Positions 54,596 through 64,000 of a stretch of 64,000 bases of DNA are shown here, piece after piece. The notes under the pieces are model-generated. The model made no database searches. It was not told the origin of the DNA and saw only the letters and a list, made by a program, of their open reading frames with translations. Every line of letters starts with the position of its first letter. The stretch's first letter is position 1. The translations under genes were made by a program, and so were the position numbers. This stretch comes from Brachypalpus laphriformis (taxonomy: Eukaryota; Arthropoda; Insecta; Diptera; Syrphidae). Location: positions 227,064,658 through 227,128,657 of the forward strand of contig OX246754.1 of the NCBI GenBank assembly GCA_945910035.1. Direction: 5' to 3'.

Positions 54596-56171
54596 CAGTG
54601 GACTCCCCCTAAGTCGAATTTTCACGGGATACCATGATTTGTTCGAGTTAGAGGGAGTTTTCGAAAAATTCGAGTTAGAGAGAGAAACATTTTTTTTTTG
54701 TTTTAAAGCGTTTATTTAATAAAAAAAAAGGTTAAGGTAATTTAAAAAAGTTAACAAACAGAATAAATAAAAAATGGCTTCTTGCTTGGTTTAAATTAAA
54801 TAAGGACACAGTAGTTCATAAAAAAAATAAATAAATAAATAAAATAAATAAAAAACATCTTCTTGCTAAATTAAAATTAAAATAAGGCACATAAACTCAT
54901 TGGTTTTTCCTGGCATTTCTATGTTAATTAACTCGGGTTCTTCTTCATCTTCACTTTCGTTTCGGTTATTTTCAGCATTAATTATTTGCGCGATATTTTG
55001 TAATCTTCTTTTTTGGTTTCCCAAATTCTTAAGGTTTTTGCTAGCTTATAGTGGACTTTCAAAATTTGTATTATTCCCATGTCCATTGGCTGAACTATTG
55101 AAGTTATGTTGGGTGGGAATTACTCAAGCTTTATAAAATTTAATTTATCTTTTACTTGTTTAGGGTGAGCTGGGCAGTTATCGATGATAAATAAGACCTT
55201 TCGCTTTGATCTTGCAAATTTTGCGTCGAGCTTGAAAAGTCAGCTCGTAAAAAGATCTGCCGTCGTCCAAGACCGTTTGTTGGCCACATAATCCACCGGC
55301 AAAGATTTTATTTTTTGAAAACAGCGTGGATTTTTGCTCTTGCCGATAATTAAGAGTTTTAGTTTTTCTGATACTGTCATGTTGGATCCTACAAGACATG
55401 TAACTCTTTCTTTGCCGTGTTTGCCTCTAAAACATTTTTCGCCCTAAAACAATTCATTTTAAATAAACAAAACTTTTGACCACGGTTTGCTTTGCAATAA
55501 TTCCGTAACATGTAACTTACAATTTTTTTTAATTGATCTTACTACCAACTTGCACAAAATAACTGCATCAGCTCTGTTGAACTGCCTAGAATCAACTGAT
55601 TTTCGAATTCCAACTGGAATTTCACTAAAACGAAATCTTTTTTAGATAGATTTCCATGGCTTTGAAATAAAAACTGTTTTGAATCCAACGAACAACACAA
55701 GGAAAAGGATAACATTGTTTTTTTTTTTTTGCCCTGCAATTTTTGTACAAATTGTATCTTTGTAGGTAGGTACCTATCCATATCCATTATGTATTGGATA
55801 TGGATAGGTAGAAACACAACGCACTTACGATGATGACATACGCGATGCTACAGATTTTTAGGGTGCTGAAGTGTGTAGGTACTTTATGTTTAGGTAGTTA
55901 TAGTTATATAATTAATACTAAATACGAATTGTGAGAGGGTAATTTTTTTTTATTTTTTTTTATGCAAAAAAAAAATCGACTTAAAGGGTGAAAAAAGAGG
56001 CCAAGAATCGAAAGAATGTGTACGAGTTAGAGGGAGTTTCAACTTAGAGGGAGTTTGACTTAGAGGATGTTTTTGTATGGAAAATTGAGGGGAATGCTAA
56101 AATATGGCGAAAAAATTCGAGTTAGAGAGAAATTCGACTTAAGGAGAGTTCGACTTAGGGAGAGTCCACTG
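54596..56171. mobile_element. Pogo/Tigger-like transposon, 1576 bp, TA duplication
   Basis: Left end CAGTGGACTCCCCCTAAGTC (54596-54615). The right end, on the opposite strand, is CAGTGGACTCTCCCTAAGTC (56152-56171), one mismatch in 20, with the pair extending to GAA. TA flanks both ends (54594-54595 and 56172-56173). Subterminal copies of TTCGAGTTAGAG(A/G)GAG occur near both ends (54650-54690 and 56020-56150). It holds a decayed minus-strand transposase. The CAGT start and TA target are typical of pogo/Tigger elements. Confidence 0.88.
55000..55830 (-). pseudogene. Pogo/Tigger transposase (DDE superfamily) remnant
   Basis: Read from about 55450: GEKCFRGKHGKERVTCLVGS, NMTVSEKLKLLIIGKSKNPR, CFQKIKSLPVDYVANKRSW, TTADLFTS, KLDAKFARSKRKVLFIIDNC and PAHP (the catalytic D of the DNCPAHP block, about 55165), then TSIVQPMDMGIIQILKVHYK (55080-55110) in another frame. 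The family consensus has NxTSVLQPMDQGII here. The first catalytic Asp region (55450-55560) is not readable. The N-terminal DNA-binding part (55542-55817) is only vaguely preserved. Confidence 0.82.
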
Positions 56172-56173
56172 TA

Positions 56174-56884
56174 TATGAGTATAATAATTATTCCCCGCTC
56201 GCGCACAATATCCTCTTGTTGTCAGTACTCTGTACGTAATGAGCGAATAAAACCGTACGTACATACAGACCCAAAAGAGTACAAGAACTTGACGAAACTA
56301 AGCAAAAAGTAATTGTGTGCGCAATATACAAATTCAGAGTATTCACATCAATACGTACGGCAGCGTTCAAAGATTTAATTCAATTACAGTTCAGCCTAAA
56401 GTTTTTATTCAAGGCGAAACTCTTAAGCTAGGTGGGAAAACATTTTACGTCAATAATACAATCAAGCAAGAATGTCATTTTTGCAGCAGCTAATTGGTGA
56501 CAAGTACAATACGTCAGGTAGTGCCTCTCAAAATGTGGAAATTTGTGTTCAGGGAAATAATGTTTAACAATGATGCCGTCAGCCTTTTAAATTTCATTTC
56601 AAATACTAGTTTAAGTTCAAATATTGGTTTATGTATGTTTTCTTTCAAGATAATTTGCGTATAACAAAGCAGGTCTTACAAATAAATTACTTTTTAATGA
56701 ATTCTTCGATTTCATAAATCAGTATGATATATTCATCTTACTTGAAACTCCTGCGGATAATCGGATGTTCCTAACTATTTCTTTGAAAGCTTATAGTATT
56801 TCTTAGTACCTATAGTATGAATTTCAAAAACAATGTTAGCTTATAAGTTTTTTGAATGAAATAAAGTAAAAAATAATAAAATAA
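56174..56884. other. AT-rich non-coding stretch
   Basis: No ORF or repeat recognised. Confidence 0.4.
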
Positions 56885-57472
56885 ACCTGCAACCTGCAAT
56901 CAGCATTAACTACAATTGAAAGGTATTTTTGCAACTGGAAAATTAAAATCAATGCTACTAAGACCCAGGCTATCTTTTTCACTAGAAAAAGAAAAGCCTG
57001 TTTCTTACCAAGCAGTAATCTTGTTGTTGGTGGTGTTCAGACTGAGTGGAAATGTAAGGCCAAGTACCTTGGGGTTCATCTAGACAAAACTTTGACTTTT
57101 GGTTTCCACATTAACGAAATCTTAAACAAAATGAACATAACAACCAAAACGCTATATCCGTTCATAAATCGCAAATCAAATTTAAGTAACGAATATAAAT
57201 TAATCATATACAAAACAATTTTTCAAGCGATTATGTTCTATGGATCACCTGTTTGGGGAAAGTGTGCAACAAGCCATATTCGTCGACTACAAATAGCTCA
57301 AAACAAACTTCTAAAAATGATACTAAACCTTCCCTGGCACTTCTCTACAGATGAGCTTCATTTGTTAGCCAACATCGAAAAAGTATCTTGCAGGATTACG
57401 AAATTATTCGATCGGTATAATACGTCATTAATTTTTTCTGACAATACACTAATTTCAGATTTAGCTGTATAA
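56885..57472 (+). pseudogene. Jockey-like LINE, RT C-terminal domain
   Basis: Reads LQSALTTIERYFCNWKIKIN, ATKTQAIFFTRKRKA, KCKAKYLGVHLDKTLTFGFH, IFQAIMFYGSPVWGKCATSH, LLKMILNLPWHFSTDELH and FDRYNTSLIFSDNTLISDLAV, with a stop at 57470-57472. This stretch is uninterrupted for about 190 codons, so the fragment is comparatively young. It is 5'-truncated just after the active site. The 3' untranslated region holds a very long heptanucleotide array and ends near 58687. Confidence 0.8.
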
Positions 57473-58687
57473 ATAGTTTTTCACTAATTTAAAATGTTAT
57501 TGTTATTTACTATCTGTTATCTTTATTTATTATCATATATTTATTTATATTTTACTATTTATTATTTGTTATTTATTATTTATTATTTATTATTTATTAT
57601 TTATTATTTATTATTTATTATTTATTATTTATTATTTATTATTTATTATTTATTATTTATTATTTATTATTTATTATTTATTATTTATTATTTATTATTT
57701 ATTATTTATTATTTATTATTTATTATTTATTATTTATTATTTGTTATTTATTATTTATTATTTATTATTTATTATTTATTATTTATTATTTATTATATAT
57801 TATTTATTGTTTATTATTTATTATTTATTATTTATTATTTATTATTTATTATTTATTATTTATTATTTATTATTTATTATTTATTTTTTATTATTTATTA
57901 TTTATTATTTATTATTTATTATTTATTATTTATTATTTATTATTTATTATTTATTATTTATTATTTATTATTTATTATTTATTATTTATTATTTATTATT
58001 TATTATTTATTATTTATTATTTATTATTTATTATTTATTATTTATTATTTATTATTTATTATTTATTATTTATTATTTATTATTTATTATTTATTATTTA
58101 TTATTTATTATTTATTATTTATTGTTTATTATTTATTATTTATTATTTATTATTTATTATTTATTATTTATTATTTATTATTTATTATCTATTATTTATT
58201 ATTTATTATTTATTACTTATTATTTATTATTTATTATTTATTATTTATTACTTATTATTTATTATTATTTATTTATTATATAATGTGTTATTTATTTTTT
58301 GTTTTTTTGTTATTTATTATTATTTATTTATTGTGTATTACCTATGTGTAATGTCTTATTTATTATTATGTATACACTATATCTTGATATTTTTCTAATC
58401 ATTTTATTTATTGTATTTAAATATAACATATTCTCTCTGTAAAGCTAATCTGAATTGTATATTGTTTCCATCGCCCCCCATCTCCTTCTCTCAACTGATT
58501 TATATGAAGGTTTTAGTTGTAGCTTTCCTTCTAATTACTGTTTTTTCTCTTTTTATATCTGTGATATTGTGAATAGCTTAGTAAAACATTTCAGCTGTAA
58601 GGTAGATATACCATATCTCTGTAAATTGTGCAATAGTTTTATAACAAACAATGTAATTTACTGCTACAATAAAGAAAGAAAGAAAAT
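57473..58687 (+). other. 3' untranslated region of the Jockey-like LINE
   Basis: After the heptanucleotide array about 420 bases of ordinary sequence follow, ending in caataaagaaagaaagaaaataaaa: an AATAAA signal and GAAA units near 58668-58687. This is the likely 3' terminus of the element. Confidence 0.55.
57545..58265 (+). repeat. Heptanucleotide (TTATTTA)n array, about 720 bp
   Basis: Roughly 100 copies of a 7-base unit with few interruptions (for example TTG for TTA near 57741 and 58124, and TTTTTTA near 57889). Seven bases are not a multiple of three, so all three forward frames translate the same seven-residue set (Y, L, L, F, I, I, Y) and none contains a stop. This creates long spurious ORFs of 285 and 180 codons. 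The reverse strand has TAA in every frame. Confidence 0.97.
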
Positions 58688-58699
58688 AAAAATATAGAG

Positions 58700-60135
58700 C
58701 GTTTTGAGATGTACATTCAAAACTACACACTCCATTGGACTCCAGCAACGAGGATATCTTTATTTGGCAGGGCGAGTGGAGGATTCTTGTATGCGCCAGC
58801 TAGAAGAAGGTCTTTTGCTTATCTGCACTTAGTCAGGGAAACAGGCTCAAGCTATGCAAAAAGGATAGAAGCAGACAACATGTGCCGGGATAAGCAGTCA
58901 CGGTATATACATCAGCTAACGAGGACACTAGGAGCTGTAGCAGATAGCTGCGATTTATAGAATTTGGTCAGGACTCTTAACGGATGGACGTTTGCTCGAA
59001 GTATTCAATTTGAAACGTCAGTACTAGCTGAGCATTTCAAACAATCATTAAATCGACCAAGTAGTGAGTTTCAAATGAAGTTTGCGATGCCTTGTATTGC
59101 GGTAGACTCATTTGACTGTTCAATTACACTTCAAGAAGTCTGCAAAATATTACACCTCTGCAAGTTAAATAAAGCACCGAGAGAAGACCGTATCCCTTAC
59201 GAGTTCTACCAATTTGCTTTGAGTGGATACCTAGAAAAATGAACATTAGCATACAACTACATTTTCGACATGGGTGAAGTGCCGGATAGCTTCAGAAGGA
59301 ATATAATGTTCAAAAAAGGAGACGTGGTAGATCCCAATAACTACAGAGGAATATCATTTATGAACTCGATAATGAAAATATTCACAGGTGTTATATCAGA
59401 ACGTTTGACTCAATGAACGTGAAAATGATTTGATGAGCGAGTTCCAGGCGGGACTTAGGAAATGGTGCCCAATAGTGGACAAAATCTGCACGCTAACACG
59501 GATTATGCGAACCTACCTGGACAGGGGCAAAAAACTTTACCCATTCTTCGTTGACCTCAAAGCAATATTTGACACCGTTGACAGAAAAGCCCTGAGTACC
59601 CTAGGAGTGTCAACGAAAAGGCTAAAAGTGATTCAAAGTCTGTGTACCGAAAATAGGACTTCCGTGTGGAATGGACGCAACCTGTCCCACTGGTTTGGGT
59701 CTCAGATGGTGGTCAAGCAGGGATGTCTAATGAGCCCACTTCTCTTCTCTATATTTCTGGATTACCTTTCAACATTTTTACCAGGAGGAATCGTGTTAAA
59801 TGGGCTTCTTCTAAAACGTCTCCTCTACGCTAACGATAATGTCATTTGGGCTGAATCTCCAACAGTGATGTAAATGATGTTCAGTTGGCTGTAGCAATAC
59901 TGTGGCTCATGGACAATTAAAGTTAACACAAATAAATCCAAAATAATAGTATTCCATAACGGATTTGGACGGTACTTAAGGGATGAAAAATGGACTTGGG
60001 AAAGTGAAAAACTTGGAGTGGTAAAAGAGTCTTGATATGATTTCAACTATTTTAAAAGCAAGAGGTGAACTGCCTAATCTAAACTTAGTTCCACAGAGAG
60101 TCATAGAGAATGCGGAGTTCACTTTATGTAATCTG
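58700..60135 (+). pseudogene. LINE RT with altered active site (YAND)
   Basis: 58709-58957: RRRSFAYLHLVRETGSSYAK (linker). 58964-59239: LHLCKLNKAPREDRIPYEFY (RT start). Then GEVPDSFRRNIMFKKGDVVD and PNNYRGISFMNSIMKIF (59270-59380); 59430-59873: FQAGLRKWCPIVDKICTLTR, FFVDLKAIFDTVDRK, VVKQGCLMSPLLFSIF (59710-59760). The active site is LYANDNVIWAE (59824-59856), so the first of the two catalytic Asp residues is Asn. The C-terminus ISTILKARGELPNLNL ends near 60135. Stops at 58958 and 59240 and frameshifts near 59410. Inactive. It belongs to a family different from LINE-A and LINE-B. Confidence 0.78.
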
Positions 60136-60239
60136 CGGCTGAAAAAATATGTGCATCATTTTATCGGAATCTATCTAATACTAAAAGCGATCAGGCAAGC
60201 TCATTGGGGAAAAGATACACTTTCGGAAGATAAACTCAT

Positions 60240-60685
60240 CTTTAGCTTAAATAGTCAAGACTGGAGTGAACTCTTCTGGCTAAGTCGATGTCCTTGTACA
60301 GGCCGTATAGTTCGGCATTGTAACTTCTCCTCCACTCACCGTCTATGCAGACGGGATCAAAGATCGCTCGAAGAACTTTTCTTTCAAAATAACCAAGGGC
60401 ATCCTCATCCGGCCTTGTCAAAGCCCAAGCCTCTGCGCCGTACAACAGGACTGGGATGATTAGTGTCTTGTAAAGAGTTACCTTAGTAGTTCGAGATAGG
60501 GCTTTGCTACTCAATTGCCGTTTTAGCCCATAGAAACAACGATTGGCAAGAGTAATTCTTCGTGTGATCTCCCTATTGATGTCATTTGCGGAGTTCACCG
60601 TAGAGCCTAGGTAGACAAAATCCTTTACTACCTCAAAATTATATCTGTCTATTGTGGCGTTCTGTCCAAGTAAAGTGGGTATTAT
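60240..60685 (-). pseudogene. LINE-A copy 6, thumb and C-terminal part
   Basis: Read from 60670: NATIDRYNFEVVKDFVYLGS, TVNSANDINREITRRITLAN, RCFYGLKRQLSSKALSRTT, LYKTLIIPVLLYGAEAWALT, DEDALGYFERKVLRAIFDPV and KDIDLARRVH. Continuous from 60670 to 60268: the best-preserved copy of this segment in the window, and it shows what copy 1 lost near 270. It lacks the last domain and the TAAG tail; it is truncated at about 60240 next to the YAND LINE. Divergence from copy 1 suggests a subfamily. Confidence 0.82.
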
Positions 60686-60698
60686 ATCGACTATAATT

Positions 60699-62125
60699 TA
60701 TTTTTTTATTTAGCGTATTATTAGCGTACATTTTACAGTAAATATTAAATACACACATAAACTATACATACAATACATAAATATGAACATATTATACTCG
60801 GTTACAGACATAGAGCTAGCTTATAAGTATTGCACGTTGATTTAAAATTGGATGTCAAGGTTTTGTAGCAAATGAATAGCAGCGGGAGAGGCAGTGATGA
60901 ATTCGGATGGATCGCCGTGGTACATTTGGAGCTCGGATTCGGTGGTCACATGTTTGATGTTCTGCATTGCAGCGCCACAGTGGCAGTGTGGAAAATTGTT
61001 CGCTCCCCATTTGTAGAGCTGCCATGGTGCGTTCGCAAACGGTTATGACTCACACAAGTTTTTCTGTGTAAGTTGTGACCTGCTGACATGGATGTAGGAA
61101 CAGGTATGCGAATTAAGTCGTTCGCAGAAGAGGAACTCCACTCGTTCTTCTATACTTCCGTTGCGCTGAAGTTACTGGTGTTAAGATTTACTGCCAGTCT
61201 TAGAGGAGGGCGCCGTAAATTAAGACGACATCTTACACTAGAGTCGATGTCGTTGTGGATTGGCAAGAGTAAGTTGGCATTGGTTTTGTTGAACTCGCGC
61301 AGTAAGGCATTTTGGCGACGGAGGTGTGCTGGAACGATGTTGCTCAACACCGGGAGAAACCTCGTTGGGGTATAACTAATAGTTCCTGTGATTATGCGCA
61401 TTGAAGTATTAAGCTGCACGTCGACTTTGTTGGTGTGAGCGCTATTTACCCAGATGGGGGCGCAATATTCGGCGGTGGAAAATACCAACCCCAGCGAGGC
61501 GGAGCGTAATGTTTTAGCGGGAGTTCCCCAAGTCGTTGATGCCAACTTTTGTATGATGTTGTTGCGGGAGTTGAGTTTCGCTGCAGTGTTAATGAGGTGT
61601 TGTTTCAACGACAGGGTACGATCTAGAGTAATTCCAAGATATTTTGAAAAATATTTGTAAGTAAGCTGAGCGTCGTTAAATTATACCGACAGTTTAGTGT
61701 TGGCAAGTTTACTTATTGTTAAGGTGGAAACATGAAACTTCCGTTTTGGTCACACTTGGATACATTCTCCACTTTTTGAAGTACGAGCCTAGCGTGGCAA
61801 GGTCTTTCGTTATCGTTGCTTCCGTTTTAAACATGGACCGGTGTTGTATGGCTATTCAATTTCTTGATTCTATACTTGGGAGATCATGAGTATACAAGTT
61901 GAAAAGCAAAGATGCCAGCACTGATCCTTGGGGCAGTCCGTTGTTCAGTTTTCTGCGTGAACTATGCTCGTCGTTCAGGAAAACTTGGAATGGTCTGTCG
62001 TTAAGCATATTGTTCAGGATCGAGGCTATCTTTGTGAATGATACGACTTGAAGAAGCTTCAGAATCAAACCGTCCCTCCAGACTGTATCATACGCTGCAG
62101 TAAGGTCGATAAATACCACTGATGC
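60699..62125 (-). mobile_element. 5'-truncated LINE with 13-bp target duplication
   Basis: Flanked by ATCGACTATAATT at 60686-60698 and 62126-62138. Contains an RT from the palm onwards and about 450 bases of 3' untranslated region. Removal joins a short unique sequence. The family is different from the others here; its protein style (VDLTAAYDTVW, SAHTNKVD) is shared with a LINE group common in molluscs and arthropods. Confidence 0.85.
61150..62125 (-). pseudogene. LINE RT, palm to C-terminus, active site deleted
   Basis: Read from 62125: DASVVFIDLTAAYDTVWRDG, LNDRPFQVFLNDEHSSRRKL, NNGLPQGSVLASLLFNLYTH, DLPSIESRN, then a stop. The codons that should carry YADD are missing: the frame goes from SRN to QHRSMFKTEATITKDLATLG (about 61850). 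After shifts: YLGITLDRTLSLKQHLINTA, KLNSRNNIIQKLASTTWG, AEYCAPIWVNSAHTNKVDVQ and PVLSNIVPAHLRRQNALL, with an uninterrupted frame 61608-61150. Inactive because of the lost catalytic loop. Confidence 0.82.
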
Positions 62126-62138
62126 ATCGACTATAATT

Positions 62139-62734
62139 AAGATAACACATACTTTAGCTTTGGTAGGTACTAAAATAATTTTAAAGGGCACTTTATCCGA
62201 CTATAATTTTGCGCCATTATTATTATTATATACGTATACTGATGTGAACTCTCAGTCCTAGTCAATCTTCCGCCACCGACTCAAGCTCACGAGGCTGAAT
62301 CCCCAAACAGATTCAGGAGAGATATCGGACATGACCCACCCATATATTCCTAAGCTAAGGGGTCGCTTACCTAATCGTATGGGAATAATGGCACGTCTTG
62401 GAAGCCGGCTTAGGGACATGCGCACTAGGTAAAAAAAAAAAGAAGTATAAATCTTTGAGTATAAAACATTGACCCTCAAAATTGACCCTCGCAATTCATT
62501 TCGACAAGTCATATCCACGATCGTATTTTTTCGGTCATTATTCAGATTTCTTCACCATAGGTGAGAGTTCAAACGGGTTAAAGACCAATAACATAGCGTT
62601 GGCACCAATTTCTGCCTCTCTTATAACAGATCGACCAAGCTCTCTCAATACTGATGCAGCTAGTATTTCTCGCTTACTACATAACCATAGCCTAGTACTT
62701 GCCTTTATAGGAAAAATTAAAAATGTGTGTACTT
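62139..62734. other. Short non-coding stretch with one coding-like run
   Basis: 62270-62430 (+) reads GEISDMTHPYIPKLRGRLPN, RMGIMARLGSRLRDMRTR, a stop, then 11 A (62431-62441). It resembles the end of a retroelement ORF with an A run, but I do not recognise it. The bases accctc.aaattgaccctcgcaatt repeat briefly near 62470. Confidence 0.35.
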
Positions 62735-64000
62735 ACTTACTTAAATGGCGCTACAGTCCGGGGTGGATCTGGGCCGTAACCCACAAATCTCTCCAACAGG
62801 CTCGGTCATTACCCTTCAGTTGTGTGCGTCAATTCAGTTGATTGAAGTCCCTTTCCAATTGTTCATGCCACCTAAAGTGAGGCCTTCCTCTATTGCGTCG
62901 TCCTCGGGAGTGGATTTGAAAACTTTTTGGGCCGGAGCGTTGATCTCCATTCGCTCTAGATGTCCTAGCAATTTTAGTCGATGTATGCGTACTCTTCTGG
63001 CTAGGTCGATATCTCTCTACAGCCCATACAGTTCATGATAATATCTTCTCCTCCACTCGCCGTCTTCGTTCGATTTCTGCACTGATGTCACTGCTCGAGC
63101 TTATAGCAGAGCCTAGGTAGACGAATTGCTTAGCTACCTTAATATTGTGACTGCCTACCATGACATTAGGTCTGTTGGCGTACTCTCCCAAAACAGCGAA
63201 TTTTTACGAAAAGTTACGAATTTTTACGAAAACCTTTTGACAGAAAGAGCGCTCTCGAGAGAGTAACAAATTTCCCCATACTGCGAATTTTAGTTTAAGA
63301 AATTTCGGTGGGCTAGTTTGTGAAAACTCTCAAATCTGTCAAATCGCTGTACATGTGATTTTTTGTTGGATTGTTCCTTCTCTTTCTCTCTTTCGCGTAC
63401 AATTGGGTTTGAGGTTTGCCGTTTAAAAAGTGGGCAACTTTCGTGGTTCAACGCGTTTGTCTACTTTTTCCTAATTTGACCTCTCTCTGAGAGAATTTTA
63501 CCCACACTCTTTCAAATTCGACAATCTACGAATTTTAGGGCAAAAAGACTTATCAGACGCGAACAGACCTATTATGTCGATGCTGATTTCCCTTTTTTGC
63601 TGACAGCATGTACTTTGTTTTGCCCTCATTCACCGTTAAACCCATTTTTGCCGCTTCTGCTTCAATACTCACAAAAGCGCCATTTACATCACGCTCTCTT
63701 CTCCCAATTATATCAATGTCGTCCACATAGGTGAGTAATTGTACAGACTTGTGAAATATTCTGCCTCTTATGTTGGTTTGTGAGCCGCGCACAATACATT
63801 CAAGTACGATATTGAAGAAATCGCATAACAGAGCGTCACCTTGCCTAAATCCTTTTAAGCTCGAGTAAGCAATGATATCTGCTGGCCTGTAGACGTCACC
63901 GTTGATTTCATCGACGGAATTCATCCGCCGCACGTCCCCCTTCTAAGCAGCTCTTGCTAGACTTCTAAGATGCATATTTCAACCACTCAGGTCATCAAAA
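62735..64000 (-). pseudogene. LINE-A copy 7, split by a MITE
   Basis: The right part (63933-63572, minus) reads LKGFRQGDALLCDFFNIVLE, FHKSVQLLTYVDDIDIIGRR, SIEAEAAKMGLTVNEGKTKY and GNQHRHN. The active site is YVDD instead of YADD. The left part (63166-62735) continues VMVGSHNIKVAKQFVYLGSA, a large internal deletion, RRRYYHELYGL, ARRVRIHRLKLLGHLERM and the family end, with aagtaagtaagt at 62735. Joining the parts across the MITE gives a continuous frame (HRHN-VMVGS). Its 5' side runs off the window. This is the copy with the most 5' sequence of the family. Confidence 0.82.
63169..63569. mobile_element. MITE, 401 bp, TA duplication, inserted in LINE-A
   Basis: Left end GGTCTGTTGGCGT (63169-63181). 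Right end on the opposite strand is GGTCTGTTCGCGT (63557-63569): 12 of 13 match. TA duplications at 63167-63168 and 63570-63571 interrupt the LINE-A frame between HRHN and VMVGS, and excision in silico restores it. Inside are repeated ttacgaattttt/acgaaaa words (63197-63226) and a gagag palindrome (gcgctctcgagagag, 63250-63264). No ORF. The TA target suggests a Tc1/mariner-related non-autonomous element. Confidence 0.85.

Noticed and set aside
57494..58351. Long ORFs (285 and 180 codons) that look like membrane proteins
   Set aside because: They are translations of a heptanucleotide repeat that has no stop codon in any forward frame.

Overview
This 64 kb window looks like repeat-rich nuclear DNA of an insect, most likely a brachyceran fly (a tephritid-like fruit fly would fit; this is inference). 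The sequence is AT-rich. It carries Jockey/X-element-like, LOA/I-like and RTE-like LINEs, BEL/Pao and Gypsy LTR elements, PIF/Harbinger, mariner-type and pogo/Tigger DNA transposons, tRNA-derived SINEs and MITE-like elements. One primer-binding site matches the 3' end of the Drosophila-type tRNA-Leu(AAG), as far as I recall that tRNA. I found no host protein gene, rRNA or tRNA gene. Nearly all readable coding sequence is decayed transposase or reverse transcriptase (RT). The one long uninterrupted frame (949 codons, minus strand, 35187-38036) is an RTE-like ORF.

Layout. 1-2.3 kb: two copies and an orphan tail of a LINE I call LINE-A (ends in TAAG repeats), plus a LINE-B piece. 2.7-4.5 kb: LOA-like LINE (-). 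5.1-6.8 kb: a longer LINE-B copy (-). 6.8-13 kb: mostly unassigned DNA with one LINE-A tail and a local repeat cluster. 13.0-16.5 kb: a hAT-like shell holding the 5' half of a Jockey/X-like LINE (gag with zinc knuckles, endonuclease). 18.9-19.3 kb: two opposed LINE scraps. 20.3-23.0 kb: the 3' half of a Jockey/X-like LINE flanked by a 9-bp target duplication and itself split by a tRNA-derived SINE. 23.2-24.1 kb: an internally deleted RTE. 24.4-27.9 kb: a long LOA-like LINE with RNase H, flanked by an 11-bp duplication. 28-28.7 kb: another RT fragment. 30.4-30.7 kb: a second SINE with a 12-bp duplication.

31.1-40.1 kb is a stack of LTR elements: Gypsy gag/protease (-), a candidate LTR, BEL integrase (-), then BEL gag/protease (+) that is interrupted by the RTE, then an LTR with primer-binding site (-). 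42.3-47.0 kb: a mariner-type scrap, a LINE-A copy and a two-gene PIF/Harbinger element whose transposase is split by a LINE. 47.1-50.3 kb: LINE-A scrap and a Jockey-like LINE inserted into a DUF4817-type transposase. 51.5-56.2 kb: mariner-type element, MITE-like hairpin and a pogo/Tigger element. 56.9-62.1 kb: four LINE fragments and a roughly 720-bp heptanucleotide array. 62.7-64 kb: LINE-A split by a 401-bp TA-flanked MITE.

The elements do not act as a pathway; the useful information is their nesting order. Several empty sites can be rebuilt by eye (RTE in BEL gag, SINE in Jockey, LINE in Harbinger, MITE in LINE-A, LINE in a 47-bp tandem repeat), which gives relative insertion ages. Clade names are from motif recognition only. 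I saw no convincing new biological system; the most interesting items are the deletion-derived RTE, the telomere-like tails of the LOA-like LINEs, the nested Harbinger pair and the MITE.
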